From positions 1 to 64,000 of the forward strand of contig CALNVZ010002200.1 of NCBI GenBank assembly GCA_940671915.1: DNA of 64,000 nucleotides, written 5' to 3'. The stretch is from Paracentrotus lividus. Lineage: Eukaryota; Echinodermata; Echinoidea; Camarodonta; Echinidae. Positions 46,787-58,439 of this stretch are shown in pieces. The notes under the pieces were generated by a model. It worked only from the letters and a program-made list of their open reading frames with translations, was not told where the DNA came from and ran no database searches. A program made the translations under genes and the position numbers. Position 1 is the stretch's first letter. The number at the start of each line of letters is the position of its first letter.

Positions 46787-47415
46787 GGAGAGAATTCATA
46801 TGTAGAGAAAGCTCATATCCTCAACTATTATTGACACTTAAAAGTCCGAAAATGATGCATGCTTCAATGAGCAATGCCATTTTAGTGGATACAAAAACGA
46901 GGCTGCTCAAGGAATTCGCTCTGCTTTTTCACCTGGCTATGGCACGCCATGAGAGATAAAAAGCAACAATGACGTGAATCGGCTAACAAAGACAAAACAA
47001 GAGGTGTATGTACATACGTACATACCACACATAAACCAAAAGTCAGAAATAAACATAAATATTATGCAAAATGTAATTGACAACCTTTCTGTTTTTATTT
47101 ATTAATGTTTGTTTTCTGTCTTTAGGTTTATTCTGTCTTTGTTAGCGATTCAGACCATTTTGCTTTTGATTCCTCATGCGTGATATAGGCAGAGGTGGTA
47201 AATGCATAGCGAATTCCTGTGCAGCCTCGTTTTTGTGTCCTTCACAAAAGTGGGCATTGCTCATTGAAGCATGCATCATTTTCTGAGTTTTTGGTGGTAG
47301 TTGGGAATATGAGCTTTCTCTACATTTCTCTACATTCCCCCAACATGCCCAAGAACCATATATTTCTTATTTAGTAGTCATTCCAAAAGTGTATCGTTCT
47401 TTCTGGGACACACTG
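46787..47415. mobile_element. Fold-back MITE family A, partial, before unit C
   Basis: Left end lost in the gap; right end TTTCTGGGACACACTG then TA. Confidence 0.8.
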
Positions 47416-47638
47416 TATAATGGTAGGATTAATGATACCTATTTCACTTTTCGATGAATGATCAAACCTTCAGATTATAACGAACCATATTTCTAAGTTT
47501 ATTAAACGAACCCTTGCCTTTTCTGCATCAAATGTTTGGATAATCAAATATTCAGGTAAAGGAAAATTGTGTGTTTGAACTAACAAACCTCCAAGTGCTT
47601 GGAAACTGGAATATCCAATTTGGCAAAGAAACCATGTA

Positions 47639-48314
47639 AACCGTGTGCAATAAGTATTATCACCCCCTACGTCATGCTTGTATTGAATATGTAGGCCTAC
47701 TCAGGGGAATAATGATTTCGGCTTTCGAACAAATATACCAGTTTAACTACTAAAAAAATTACCCTTTTTTTAATGCTGCATAGGTGAACTTTGTATGGTA
47801 TTTATTAGTAGAACTATGCTGGTTTGAACTTTCATGCAAGAATTTAGAGATCTCAAACCTCCTTGCGGAAATTGAAAAATGGTGGACTATAATAACAGGG
47901 GGAAGAAGGAAAGTACTGAAAGCAAAATTAAAAGTCTGTCAAATTAGCTAAAACTTGGAGAAAACAAGGGAAAACAAACAAGGAGATAGCAAGTCTGGTT
48001 GGCGGGTTAACAAGATGGGTTCAACGCTTGTGCAATGCCAGGAGAGATGGGGTGAAGAATAAGCATCGATCAGTTAGGCCGTCTTTACTGGGTCAAGCTT
48101 AGAAAAAATTGGTCAGTTCGAGGGTGCGGCCTTATTGACCCCCCAGGGAGAAATAATTTCCGTTAAAGTTTTATTTCAGATAATATTAATGTTAACTGAT
48201 ATATTATGAATAAAAAATAATGTATTTATACCAATAAAATTCAGTCAAATGATGAGTTTGACTGCATTAAAAAAAATATTCTATGTAAGGGGGCGACAAT
48301 ACATATTGCACACG
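47639..48314 (+). mobile_element. Degenerate Tc1-like element, unit C
   Basis: Same terminal repeats and helix-turn-helix remnant (47930-48110) as unit A, with a few substitutions. Confidence 0.7.
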
Positions 48315-48335
48315 TATGATTTCACTGTACATTAA

Positions 48336-49356
48336 AGGGTAAGTCCACGCTATTTGTTCCCAAGGTGGTGATTTTTCGACTTTCTGACCATTTTTGTGTC
48401 AAGTGTGTCAGTGGGTTTGTAAAGGTATACATAATGTGTCATATATCACCATAAAGGGTATGAAATGAACTTACTGCAAATGAGGTCAAAAAGTCATTTC
48501 AAGGGCATATGACGTCACCATTCTCATTAATATTCATGAAAAAATAACAAAATGTAAAATGCTTTTTTCAATCATTTAAAAAAAAAAAGGTTTGTCGTAG
48601 GAGTACAACCAAAAATTATGTATTTCCTGTCTCTATATTTTCTTGGCTAACTCTGGTGAAAATATCACGAACCTAGCACATAGCTTTCCATTGTTTTAAA
48701 CTTAAAATATTCAGGTCTCAGAAATAGTCTCACAAAAGTTACTGAGCTGATGTAAAATCATGCATTTGTATTACTCTCCCTCCCATCTTTAGAAATGAAA
48801 CAAAATTAGCCTTTTTTTTTACATTTGTGTTTTGCATTATGTTTCTTTTGTTTTATCAGAGAGATTTTTTAACAAAAGATGTTGCTACGCCTTGGCTACA
48901 CCAATTGTTTAATGAAAAATATTACAGGAAATAATTGTCCCGTGTGTTACCTGTCCCGTTTGTTACCTGACATATTTTTAAAAACTTGACCTTGCTAGAA
49001 AACTCGAAGTTGTATTAACGTTAAAATATGTCCTTACAATGTTTATTACATGTTTAAGAGGATAAGACTATGGAAGTTTAAATCTACTTTTTAAATTCAG
49101 AGTTATATGTGAACAAAGTCAAAATTTGAAAACACCATTTTTTTTTTCTGGTTCCGTTTGTTACAAACAAATAAATGATCATAAACTAATCATGAATTTA
49201 GTTATTTCAAGTATTTTGTATGTTTTTGTTGAAGACTCTTAGTACCTTCAAGAATATACCTAAAGATTGAGATTTCATTTAAGACTTTTCAAACAAGCCC
49301 TATTTTTGGCTCTGAATGTCCCGTTTGTTACCGCGCAAAATAGCTTGGACTTGCCC
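48336..49356. mobile_element. ~1-kb TTAA element (AGGGTAAGTCC), unit C
   Basis: TTAA at 48332-48335, AGGGTAAGTCCACG left end, GGACTTGCCCT right end. Confidence 0.75.
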
Positions 49357-49817
49357 TAAAATAGATTTGTTTATAAGAACCCACATCCTGGTTTATACAA
49401 GCGAAATCATTTTGTCAACGGTCAATAGTAGTTTTATAGTATATTTGATTTTAAACCATTCTGAGTATTATTTATAACTCAACCTTAAAATTGTAATCGA
49501 GGTTTAAAAAAAAAATGTACATGGAAAATAGAATATTAACGACACATACCCAACTGATAACATCATCACTAAAACCTACACCAGCTTAAAACTTAATTAA
49601 AAAGCTTAACTATAAAGAAGTATTTAAGGTAAATAGCTTTTGAATAATTATTGTTACAATTATTATACTTCCCTAATGACGCAATTTCAGATTATAATTG
49701 ATTTAAAAAATGTAATTTACAGTATGAAAAAATCTTAACTCGCATGTATATATCGCTATATGAGTACCATAACCGTACGTCGACTACAACTTGAACAAAA
49801 GTAAATGCATACATATA

Positions 49818-50606
49818 CCGAGTGAGTCAGAAAAAAACAACTAAAAACCTAGAAAAATGTCAATAAACCATAAATTATCATACATATTCTAAAAGAGTAA
49901 CTCCTCCCGCATCTTCTGAAACCATTTTTGTATGGTATGTCTTGCGCTTGGATGAACACGGCGCATCGTTTGCAAACATGTACATTTCGAATTGTGCAAA
50001 AGTGGGGACTAAATCTTTTTTGTTTAAATTAAAAAAAGCAACTGTATCCTGATTGAAATAGCATAATTTATTAACGAAAATGTTTTGCGCCAACTTGGTA
50101 GAGGTGTTGTTACACCTATCGAATACATCCTGCGTGAAATTGAGATAGATATGTAGAGTCAAGCATGAGTGAGCACACTTCAAAGACAAAATAATCACTT
50201 TTCAAAAGTATTAAAAAGCCTTTTCAGATTTGTGACAATTTAGGCTACTCTTTGATGCGTGCTCACTCATGGATTACCTGATGAATCAATTTCATTTTTA
50301 CACAGAATATCGTCGATAAGCGTAACAACAATATCTCTAAGTTGTTTGTCTAAAAATATTTTCATTAAAAAGGTATTTTATTTTAATTAGAATGGAGTTG
50401 CTTCAGTTTATCAAAGCTTTTGTTGTTTTGATTTAGACCCCACTTTTTCACAATTCGAAATTTACATGTTTGCAAACAATGCGTCGTGTTCATCCAAACG
50501 TAAAGACATACCACACGAAAATGGTACCAGGGGTTTGGGGTATATTCATTGTCTTTAATTATATAGACATTTATTTAGGTTTGTACTTTTTTTCTGACTG
50601 ACTTGG
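49818..50606. mobile_element. Fold-back MITE family B, unit C
   Basis: CCGAGTGAGTCAGAAAA ... TTTCTGACTGACTTGG with TA outside; the cleanest full-length member in the window (789 bp). Confidence 0.85.
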
Positions 50607-50927
50607 TATATCAACTTATATCACTACATCAATGTCACAATAAGAGATAAATATTATTAAAACCAATCAAGGCAATCGAGGCAATTAAGACAATAAGAGA
50701 TAAATATTATTAAATCCAATCAAGACAATCGAGCTATAAAAAAAAAGGTACATTGAAAATAAAATATAACCAACTGCTAAACATCATCACTAAAACTTAG
50801 ACCAGCTTAAAACTACACTGAAACACTTGACTCTAAAGAAATATCTACAGTCAATATGAAAAATTAAATATTATAATACAGTCATGACATCAGCCCTAAT
50901 CCTAATTTCGAATCAACTAACTTTATA

Positions 50928-51643
50928 CAGCATGTCCCAGAAAGAACTATACACTTTTGAAACGGCTACCAAATAAGAAATATATGGTTCTTCGGGGGAG
51001 AGATTCATATGTAGAGAAAGCTCATATCCTCAACTATTATTTGACACTTAAAAGTCCGAAAATGATGCATGCTTCAATGAGCAATGCCCATTTTAGTGGA
51101 TACAAAAACGAGGCTGCTCAGGAATTCGTTCTGCTTTTGTCACCTGGCTATGGCACGCCATGAGAAATAAAAAGCAACAATGACGTGAATCGGCTAACAA
51201 AGACAAAACAAGAGGTGTTATGTACATTACGTACATACCACCTAATAAACCAAAAGTCAGAAATAAACATAAATATTATGCAAAATGTAATTGACAACCT
51301 TTCTGTTTTTATATTATTAATGTTTGTTTTCTGTCTTTAGGTTTATTCTGTCTTTGTTAGTCAATTCAGACCATTATTGCTTTTGATTCCTCATGGCGTG
51401 CCATAGGCAGGTGGTAAATGCATAGTGAATTCCTGCGCAGCCTCGTTTTTTTTTTCGTTCCTTCACAAAAGTGGGCATTGCTCATTGAAGCATGCATCAT
51501 TTTCGGACTTTTTGGTGTCAAATAATAGTTGGGAATATGAGCTTTCTCTACATTTCTCTACATTCCCCCAACATGCCCAAGAACCATATATTTCTTATTT
51601 AGTAGTCATTCCAAAAGTGTATCGTTTTTTCTGGGACACACTG
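50928..51643. mobile_element. Fold-back MITE family A between units C and D
   Basis: CAGCATGTCCCAGAAAGAAC ... TTTTTTCTGGGACACACTG, TA both sides. Confidence 0.85.
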
Positions 51644-52342
51644 TATAATGGTTGGATTAATGAGACCTATTTAATTTTTCGATGAATGATCAAACCTTCA
51701 GATTCACGAACCCTATTTTTTTTATTTTATTTTTTTTAAACAAACCCTTGCCTTTACTGCATCAACTTTTTGGATAATCAAATATTCAGGTAAAGTAAAA
51801 TTGTGTGATTGAAGTAACAAACATCCAAGTGCTTGGAAATTTAAATATCCAATTTGGCAAAGAAACCATGTACCTATTATCACAATGATTTCACTGTACA
51901 TTCAAATAGATTTGTTTATAAGAACCCATATCCTGGTTTACACATGCGAATCATTTTGTCAACGGTCAATAGTAGTTTTATAGTATATTTGATTTTAAAC
52001 TATTCTGAGTATTATTTATAACTCAACCTTAAAATTGTAATCGAGGTTAAAAAAAAATATGTACATGAAAAATAGAATTCTAACGACCCATACCTAACTG
52101 CTAAACATCATCACTAAAAATTTACAGCAGCTTAATACTTCATTGAAAAACCCAACTATAAAGAAGTATTTAAAGTAAACATTTTTGATTAATTATTGTC
52201 TTTATTCTTTATCTACAAAGGTATGACACATCTCTAAAGATGTAATTTCAGATTATAATTGAAAAAAAGATGTTATTTACAGTATTAACAAATTTACAGG
52301 TATATCGCTGTTCGGAGTACCATAACCGTACGTCTACAACTA

Positions 52343-53181
52343 CCGAGTGAGTCAAAAAAACTTTACACCTAGAAAAATGTCAATAAAAAGAAAGAAAATT
52401 TATAAACCATAAATTATTTCACATATTCTGTAAGAGTAACTCCTCCTGCATCTGTACCATTTTTGTGTGGTATGTCTTTACGCTTGGATGAACATGACAC
52501 ATTGTTTGCGAACATGCAAATTTCGAATTGTGCCAGGGTGGGGATGAAATTGAAACAACAAAAGCTGACCAAAAAGCAACTCTATCATGAATAAAATAGC
52601 ATAACTTTTTAACGAAAGTGTATTCCGCCTAATAACTTGGCAGGGGTGTTGTTACACATATGGACTACATTTTGTATGAGAATTAGATTTACTCGTCAAG
52701 TAATGCACAAATGAGTACACATCAAAGAGTAAATTGCCACTGACAGACCTAAAAACGCCTCCCAATACTTTTGAAAAGAGATTATTTTGTCTTTGACATG
52801 TGCTCACTCATGCCTGACAATACAGATTTATCTCATTTTCATACAAACTGTAGTCAATATGTGTAACAACACCCCTGTCAAGTTATTAGGTGGAAGACAC
52901 TTTCGTTAAAAAGTTATGCTATTTTGTTCATGATGGAGTTGCTTTTTTTGTCAGCTTTTGTTGTTTCAATTTCATCCCCACCCTGGCACAATTCGAAATT
53001 TGCATGTTCGCAAACAATGTGTCATGTTCATCCAAGCGTAAAGACATACCACACAAAAATGGTACCAGAAGATGCGGGAGGAGTTACTCTTTCAGAATAT
53101 GTAAACTAATTTAGGTTTTATAAATTGGTTTTCTTTTTATTGACATTTTTCTAGGTGTAAAGTTTTTTTTGACTCACTCGG
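52343..53181. mobile_element. Fold-back MITE family B, first of a pair in unit D
   Basis: CCGAGTGAGTCAAAAAAAC ... TTTTTTGACTCACTCGG, TA outside. Confidence 0.8.
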
Positions 53182-53211
53182 TAGAACAAAAGTAAATGCA
53201 TACATATTCGG

Positions 53212-54058
53212 CCGAGTGAGTCAGAAAAAACTAAACACCTAGAAAATTGCAATAATATTAAAACCAATCAATAAAACCCAAATTATTATACATATTCTGA
53301 AAGAGTAACTCCTCTCACATTTTTTGATACCATTCTCGTGTGGCATATCTTGCGCTTAAATGAACATGTTGCATCGTTTGCAAACATGTAAATTTTGAAT
53401 CGTGCAAAAGTGGGGAGTAAATCTAAAAAAAAAAAAAAAAAAAGTTTCAAGAAGGCATCTATCCTGATTGAAATAAGCATAACTTTTAACGAAAATGCTT
53501 TTCGCCACATAACTTAGTAGGGGTGTTGTTACACCTATTGAACACATCCTGTGTGAAAATGAGATAGATATGTATAGTCAAGCATGAGTGAGCACACTTC
53601 AAAGAATTCACTTTTTAAAAGTATTAAGAAGCCTTTTGAGATCTGTGACAATTTAGGCTACTCTTTGATATGTGCTCACTCATGGATTACCTGATGAACC
53701 CATTTCACATTTACACAGAATATAGTCGATAGGCATAACAACAATCTCTCTATTAAACTTGTTTGTCGAAAATATTTTCATTAAAAAAGTATGTTATTTT
53801 AATTACAGTGGAGTTGCTTCAGTTTATCAAAGCTTTTGTTGTTTTGATTTAGCCCTACTTTTTCACAATTCGAAATTTACATGTTTGCAAACAATGCGTC
53901 GTGTTCATCCAAACGTAAAGACATACCACACGAAAATAGTACTAGAAGATGCGAGAAGAATTACTCTTTCAGAGTATGTATAATAGTTTGGGGATTATTA
54001 ATAGTTTTTAATTTTATTGACATTTCTTTAGGTGTTTATTTTTTTCTGACTCACTTGG
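53212..54058. mobile_element. Fold-back MITE family B, second of a pair in unit D
   Basis: CCGAGTGAGTCAGAAAAAAC ... TTTTTCTGACTCACTTGG, TA outside on the right; the left border is worn (ATTCGG). Confidence 0.78.
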
Positions 54059-54540
54059 TATATCAATTTATATCACTACATCAATGTCATAATAAGAGGT
54101 AAATATTATTAAAACCAATCAAGACAATCGAGGTAACAAAAAATGTACATGGAAAATAAAATGTAACCTACTGCTTAACATCATCATCATCACTTAAACT
54201 TAGACCAGCTTAAAAATACACTGAAAAGCCTAACTATACAGAAATATTTACAGTCAATATGAATTCATGAATAAGAATTATTATACAGTCATGACATTTC
54301 CAAGGCCCGTTTTTGTTAAGGAAGATGAAAACTGTTGTTGATAATACACAACTGCATAAATACAAATTTTCATAGGTTATACAAAATCGATATAATGTAA
54401 TTTGAAAAAATTAATTGAATGATTACGATCCAAAATACTATAATGAACGCTATCTCTAATGACAAAATGACTGTGGTATGTACAATATATGTGATTGTTG
54501 TAATAATAGACATGAAATCTAAATGATATTTAAACATAAC

Positions 54541-54681
54541 CAGGGGTCGCAGAGCGTTTTTGAAAGTGGAGGGGGTGAGCCGAAAGTGGGGGGGGGGGGC
54601 TGAACATGCTAAAAAAATCACAAATTTATGGTCTTTTTTACACGTCTGCTGAAAAAAGATCCCCCAGTTCTGCGGCCCCTG
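54541..54681. mobile_element. 141-bp MITE with ATAAC duplication
   Basis: CAGGGGTCGCAGAGCG and the inverted CAGGGGCCGCAGAACTG, flanked by ATAAC at 54536-54540 and 54682-54686. G-rich inside (gtggggggggggg). CAGGGG ends suggest a hAT relative, but the duplication seen is 5 bp. Confidence 0.65.
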
Positions 54682-54965
54682 ATAACGGCGATAGAATATT
54701 AACAAGGCTGATGAAAATGCAAGAATTTAAACTTGAAATAACAGGTTATTTACAGGGTCCTGTAACATAGTGGTTGTATCTCACTTCCCGGAGACGTCTC
54801 CACCATGGAAAAGAAAATCTCATTTCAACGACGGATAAAAAGTATTGGAGATGCCTCCGATACTTTTTCCCAGTCACGGAGACGTCTCTGAGACGCACAT
54901 TGGTGATTTTTTTTATTTTTTATTTTTTTGTTAGCTGGAGAATCAGAGTTATATGGGGGTTACTG

Positions 54966-55068
54966 GGCGTTGGCCTCATGCCAAAAGGGCCTTAACATTT
55001 TTAAAGGCCATTCATTTTGTACACATACTAAAAATGGTAAGGCCCTTTTGGCATGACGCCAACACTGG
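54966..55068. repeat. Short fold-back
   Basis: 'gcgttggcctcatgccaaaagggcctta' pairs with 'aaggcccttttggcatgacgccaac' across a ~45-bp loop. Confidence 0.8.
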
Positions 55069-55222
55069 GTATCTGTTACTAGGATTGCTGGATTTATTAA
55101 TAGTTCATCAAATGCTTATTTTTATTGTTTATTGTGCATCTGAGGCATATCTTTTAAGTTTGTTTTTAATCAATAAAAATAAATTGATTTTTTTTTCTTA
55201 AAACAGGTGAGAGAAGCTCTTA

Positions 55223-56384
55223 TTAATTTATTGGTTCTTCGTTTCTTTCACTAGGCCTCTCTTTTAATTCAACATCGCCTCTCTGATGCACTGGTTTTCG
55301 ATAACCGGGCAATAACGATTGGGGTCTGCAATCCATTTCATCAAGGTAGGTCGTAAATGTGTATATGAATGGATTGAGGCTCGAGTTGATAGGTACAATA
55401 AATATGACAATCCAGGCGTACAATGATGGGGGTGGTGTCATGGAATCTGTCATGGTAAGGATACCCATCACGATGACAGGCATCCAACAACAAAAATCAG
55501 TAAATACTATAACAGCCATTCGTCGTGCCACCTTTATTTCCCGTTTGAGAGACGCTGTATTGCGAGTGGCTTGAGAGCTGCGATGAATCTTTACAAACAT
55601 GATAGTATAACTGATCATTATGAAGATGCATGATAAGAGATTAACACCAATGAAAAAAATAGGTGAAAGCCACCAGACAAGTTTTGGCTCTTGGGATTCA
55701 ATGGTGAAATGGTTGTCTTTGGGGAAAGTGTCCGAGATATCTATTTTGCTTATATCAAATCCATCAGACTCGACATGTAAAGGTAGGAAATTGCAAACAT
55801 TAGACAAACCATATAATCCATCATTTTTTGACTGCAATATGGAAATGATCAGACCGATTATAATGACTAAAATCCAACAGGAAGCGATCACCACTCGCGA
55901 TTTCACTTTATTATTCATATTAAAAGAGTTAAAAGGATTCAAGATATTCATCAACCTGTCCATGGTGATAATACATAATGTGAAAACAGAAGTTTCACAA
56001 GAGACAAAGAAAAGGAAACTCGCAAAATTACAAAAAGCAGATTGGCGCCAATGAGGTGCACTCAAGAAATATAGTTTGCCATAATATAGATCTACTGAGG
56101 TAATTATTAACAAATATACACCCATTGCCCCGTCAGCCACGGCCAGACTCGTCATTAGATTGTTTTGTACAATACTGGCACGGAAAGTTTTGCTTTGAAT
56201 ACGGAGAAAAATTACCAAGCTGTTTCCAATGAGGGCAGACATTCCAATGATCCATCCGGCAATTCGGAGTGAGTTGTTTATCAGAAGACTTTCGCAGCTA
56301 TCAAATATATTTGAAGAAAGGCTCTTGCATGCCATTCGATTTTTAAATACCGGTAGACAGCAAATGCCATTGTTTGTAGTTAAC
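55223..56384 (-). CDS. LGR/relaxin-receptor-like class A GPCR, 3' exon (seven-helix region)
   Basis: Counting from the Met at 56335: N38 in TM1 (GNSLVIF), D68 in TM2 (LAVADG), ECL1 Trp96 and Cys102, MDR at 125-127 in place of DRY, Trp154 in TM4, Cys181 for the disulfide, FTDFCCWMP (278-286) in TM6, NSSLNPFIY (317-325) in TM7, and a short polar tail to residue 370. DGAMGVYLL, CETSVF and FTDF are typical of leucine-rich-repeat GPCRs (LGR, RXFP and invertebrate GRL101-like). The frame continues 16 codons upstream (GICCLPVFKNR) to an acceptor, TTTCTCGATTCCTGATCAG, at 56385. The CC and FDSCE hinge residues and the phase-2 junction fit an LGR last exon, so the Met is probably internal and LRR exons lie elsewhere. 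AATAAA overlaps the stop codon. No frameshift; the only intact host coding sequence seen. Confidence 0.88.
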
Positions 56385-56603
56385 CTGATCAGGAATCGAG
56401 AAACAAATGTGAAGTGAATGTTATATTATTTACTGAATTAATATGCTTAGGCAGCATATTGTCATATTTGATATCATCTTCATTCTTTACTAATTTGGAT
56501 CTAGAAAGAGAATAATTGGCCCCCAAAAAATTACAAAACAACAACAACAACAAAAAGAAAGAAAAACAAAACCATACAAATGATAATCAAATGTGACGCG
56601 TCT

Positions 56604-56609
<6 letters not shown>

Positions 56610-56654
<45 letters not shown>

Positions 56655-56664
56655 GGGGGGGGGG
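56610..56664. repeat. Poly-T/poly-G tract
   Basis: About 44 T followed by about 10 G; low-complexity, length unreliable. Confidence 0.95.
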
Positions 56665-56807
56665 TCTCTCCAAGACATAGGGGGTTTATTTGGGGTTTCG
56701 ATTTAATCTCCAAATGAATATATATATATAAACACAAAACAAAAAAAAGTTCAGATATCAATATTATTTTTGAACCAGGAAGAATTGAAACAAGTGGATA
56801 AGAGTGT

Positions 56808-57269
56808 GTTCAATGTCCAATTTCAAATTTATACGCCAACATGAATCATGATACAAAACGCAATAACAAAACGCTGATATAAAGAAAAACAAAGAGGGTG
56901 TTCATTGTCCCCCATCCCCGGTCGTAAAAATAAACGTGTTTCAAATCTCAATTTAAATTTATACGCCGAAAATTTAAACGCCGAAAAAGATGCGTTTACA
57001 AACACAATCAGCTCCAATTTTACGACCTTGAGCATCGCGATTGCAACGAAATGCGACATTGAACAGGATTGAGTTTTCAAACGTGTTTAAATGTGCTCTC
57101 GCAATGGAAGCTTCCGGTGCAATTGAAAAAAGGAGAAGATATTTGTTTTTTGAGAGTGGGGAATTTAAAGACGATCGACGTATAAACACGTTTAAATTTT
57201 GGACACTGAACGGTGCACCGTTGATCGCGTTTGTGTTTGAGTTTTGTGATTGCGTTTTGTATCATGATT
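56808..57269. repeat. Imperfect inverted repeat upstream of the GPCR exon
   Basis: 'aatcatgatacaaaacgcaataacaaaac' (56844-56872) pairs with 57241-57269. 'gtgttcaatgtcc' and 'aaatttatacgcc' boxes recur inside. Probably a decayed DNA transposon; no target duplication found. Confidence 0.5.
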
Positions 57270-57489
57270 GTGATGCGGAATATATGTCCCCGCCAATAAT
57301 ATAAAATTCCCATTATATCGCATCAGAAAGATAAAAAACGAAAAGTCAATTCTCTGTATTCCTGTACAATTATACAACCAAAATATGTAAAAGCTACAGA
57401 AAATGTTCCAAATAATATTAAAAAAAAGAATGCTTCTTACAAGCTGTGTGAAATTATGTAATAAATGATAATAAGAAAATTACTAGAGA

Positions 57490-57953
57490 AAGTTGAAGGA
57501 GTAGCATTTTGTAAGCAATGTACAATATAGGTCAAAAATCAAGGTCAAAGGTCAAAGGGGTCAAAAGTCAAAATTCCGTGAGGAAGTTTTGTAGTCCTCA
57601 CCTAGTGCTATATCATAAAGCAAACAAAATCGAAATCGGATGAAAAATGGTGAAGGAGTAGCATTTAATTTGTAACCAATGTTCAATATAGGTCAAAAAT
57701 CAGGGTCAAAGGTCAAAGGTCAAAATTCTGTGAAGAAGTTTTGAAGCCATCACCTAGTGCTATCATATAAAGCTAACGGAATCGAAATCGGATGAAAAAT
57801 GGTGAGGGAGTAGCAAATTGAAGATTTTGATCACATACGGACGCACGGACGGACGGACGGATGGATGGACGGACACACACACACACATACACACATACAC
57901 ACGTACGGAGCCCGTTTCATAGTCCCCTGCTCGAACTCGTTCGGCGGGGACAA
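57490..57953 (+). mobile_element. Tandem-unit element with ACGG/CA tract and 3' hairpin (Helentron-associated/pearl-like), copy 1
   Basis: Two ~155-bp units (gagtagcattttgtaa... ggtcaaaggtcaaa...gatgaaaaatggtgaagg), then (ACGG)n/(CA)n at 57838-57903, then a conserved tail with the hairpin GTCCCC..CGAAC TC GTTCG..GGGGAC (57922-57951) and AA. Order of tandem core, ACGG microsatellite and terminal hairpin is that of bivalve 'pearl' elements, regarded as Helentron-associated non-autonomous elements. Confidence 0.6.
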
Positions 57954-58439
57954 TTAGGAAAATCTTTTATGGAAATTGAACACTGCATTTAAAGAAAGAA
58001 TGAAAGGCATGCATAAAATTGAAGCAAACACAAAACACTGATCCTTCAGCCACTTTGCACTGAGTATTTATGTTCTAGTATTCTTTCAAGTGCAAAATGT
58101 TGCCCAGCACCCACGACAAGGACGCGAATCACAAATCATATAAATCACAGCAACTTTTGTTTGATAACTTTTGTATGGACATTTGTGGTACTATTTTTTA
58201 ATTTTTAAAATAATATCTGTTTATACATGGTTTCAGGTATAAATTGCACATATTTAAGTTAAATACAGACATTGTACGATAGATTGCTGTGAAATATATG
58301 TTGGGTGCCACAAAGGTCTAACTCTGACCCTGTTTCTTTTTTTTTAAACACTTGAAATATGAAAGAAAAAAAGATCATCAGTCAACAATCAAAAGCATTT
58401 ACAACTCTGTATTTTGTAACGCTATTTAATAAGTTTAAT
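57954..58439. other. No recognised feature
   Basis: AT-rich sequence between the two tandem-unit elements; no gene or repeat structure seen. Confidence 0.5.

Larger units (their letters stand above)
47416..50927 (+). repeat. Array unit C (forward, fewer insertions)
   Basis: Matches unit A but has substitutions as well as indels and lacks the 582-bp TTAA MITE and the 1.05-kb TA element. It keeps Tc1-like 47639-48314, the 1-kb TTAA element 48336-49356 and family B 49818-50606. It therefore records the state before two insertions, or their precise loss. Confidence 0.85.
51644..54300 (+). repeat. Array unit D (forward, shortened)
   Basis: Starts and ends like the other units but lacks most of the Tc1-like element, the 1-kb TTAA element, the TTAA MITE and the TA element. 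Two family B MITEs (52343-53181 and 53212-54058) stand where the others have one. The most diverged unit. Confidence 0.78.

Noticed and set aside
55150..55225. Firm polyadenylation site for the GPCR
   Set aside because: AATAAA occurs only overlapping the stop codon; AT-rich sequence gives such words by chance, so no separate feature is called.
57041..57304. Overlapping frames on both strands as genes
   Set aside because: They fall in an imperfect inverted repeat and have no recognisable domain or splice context.
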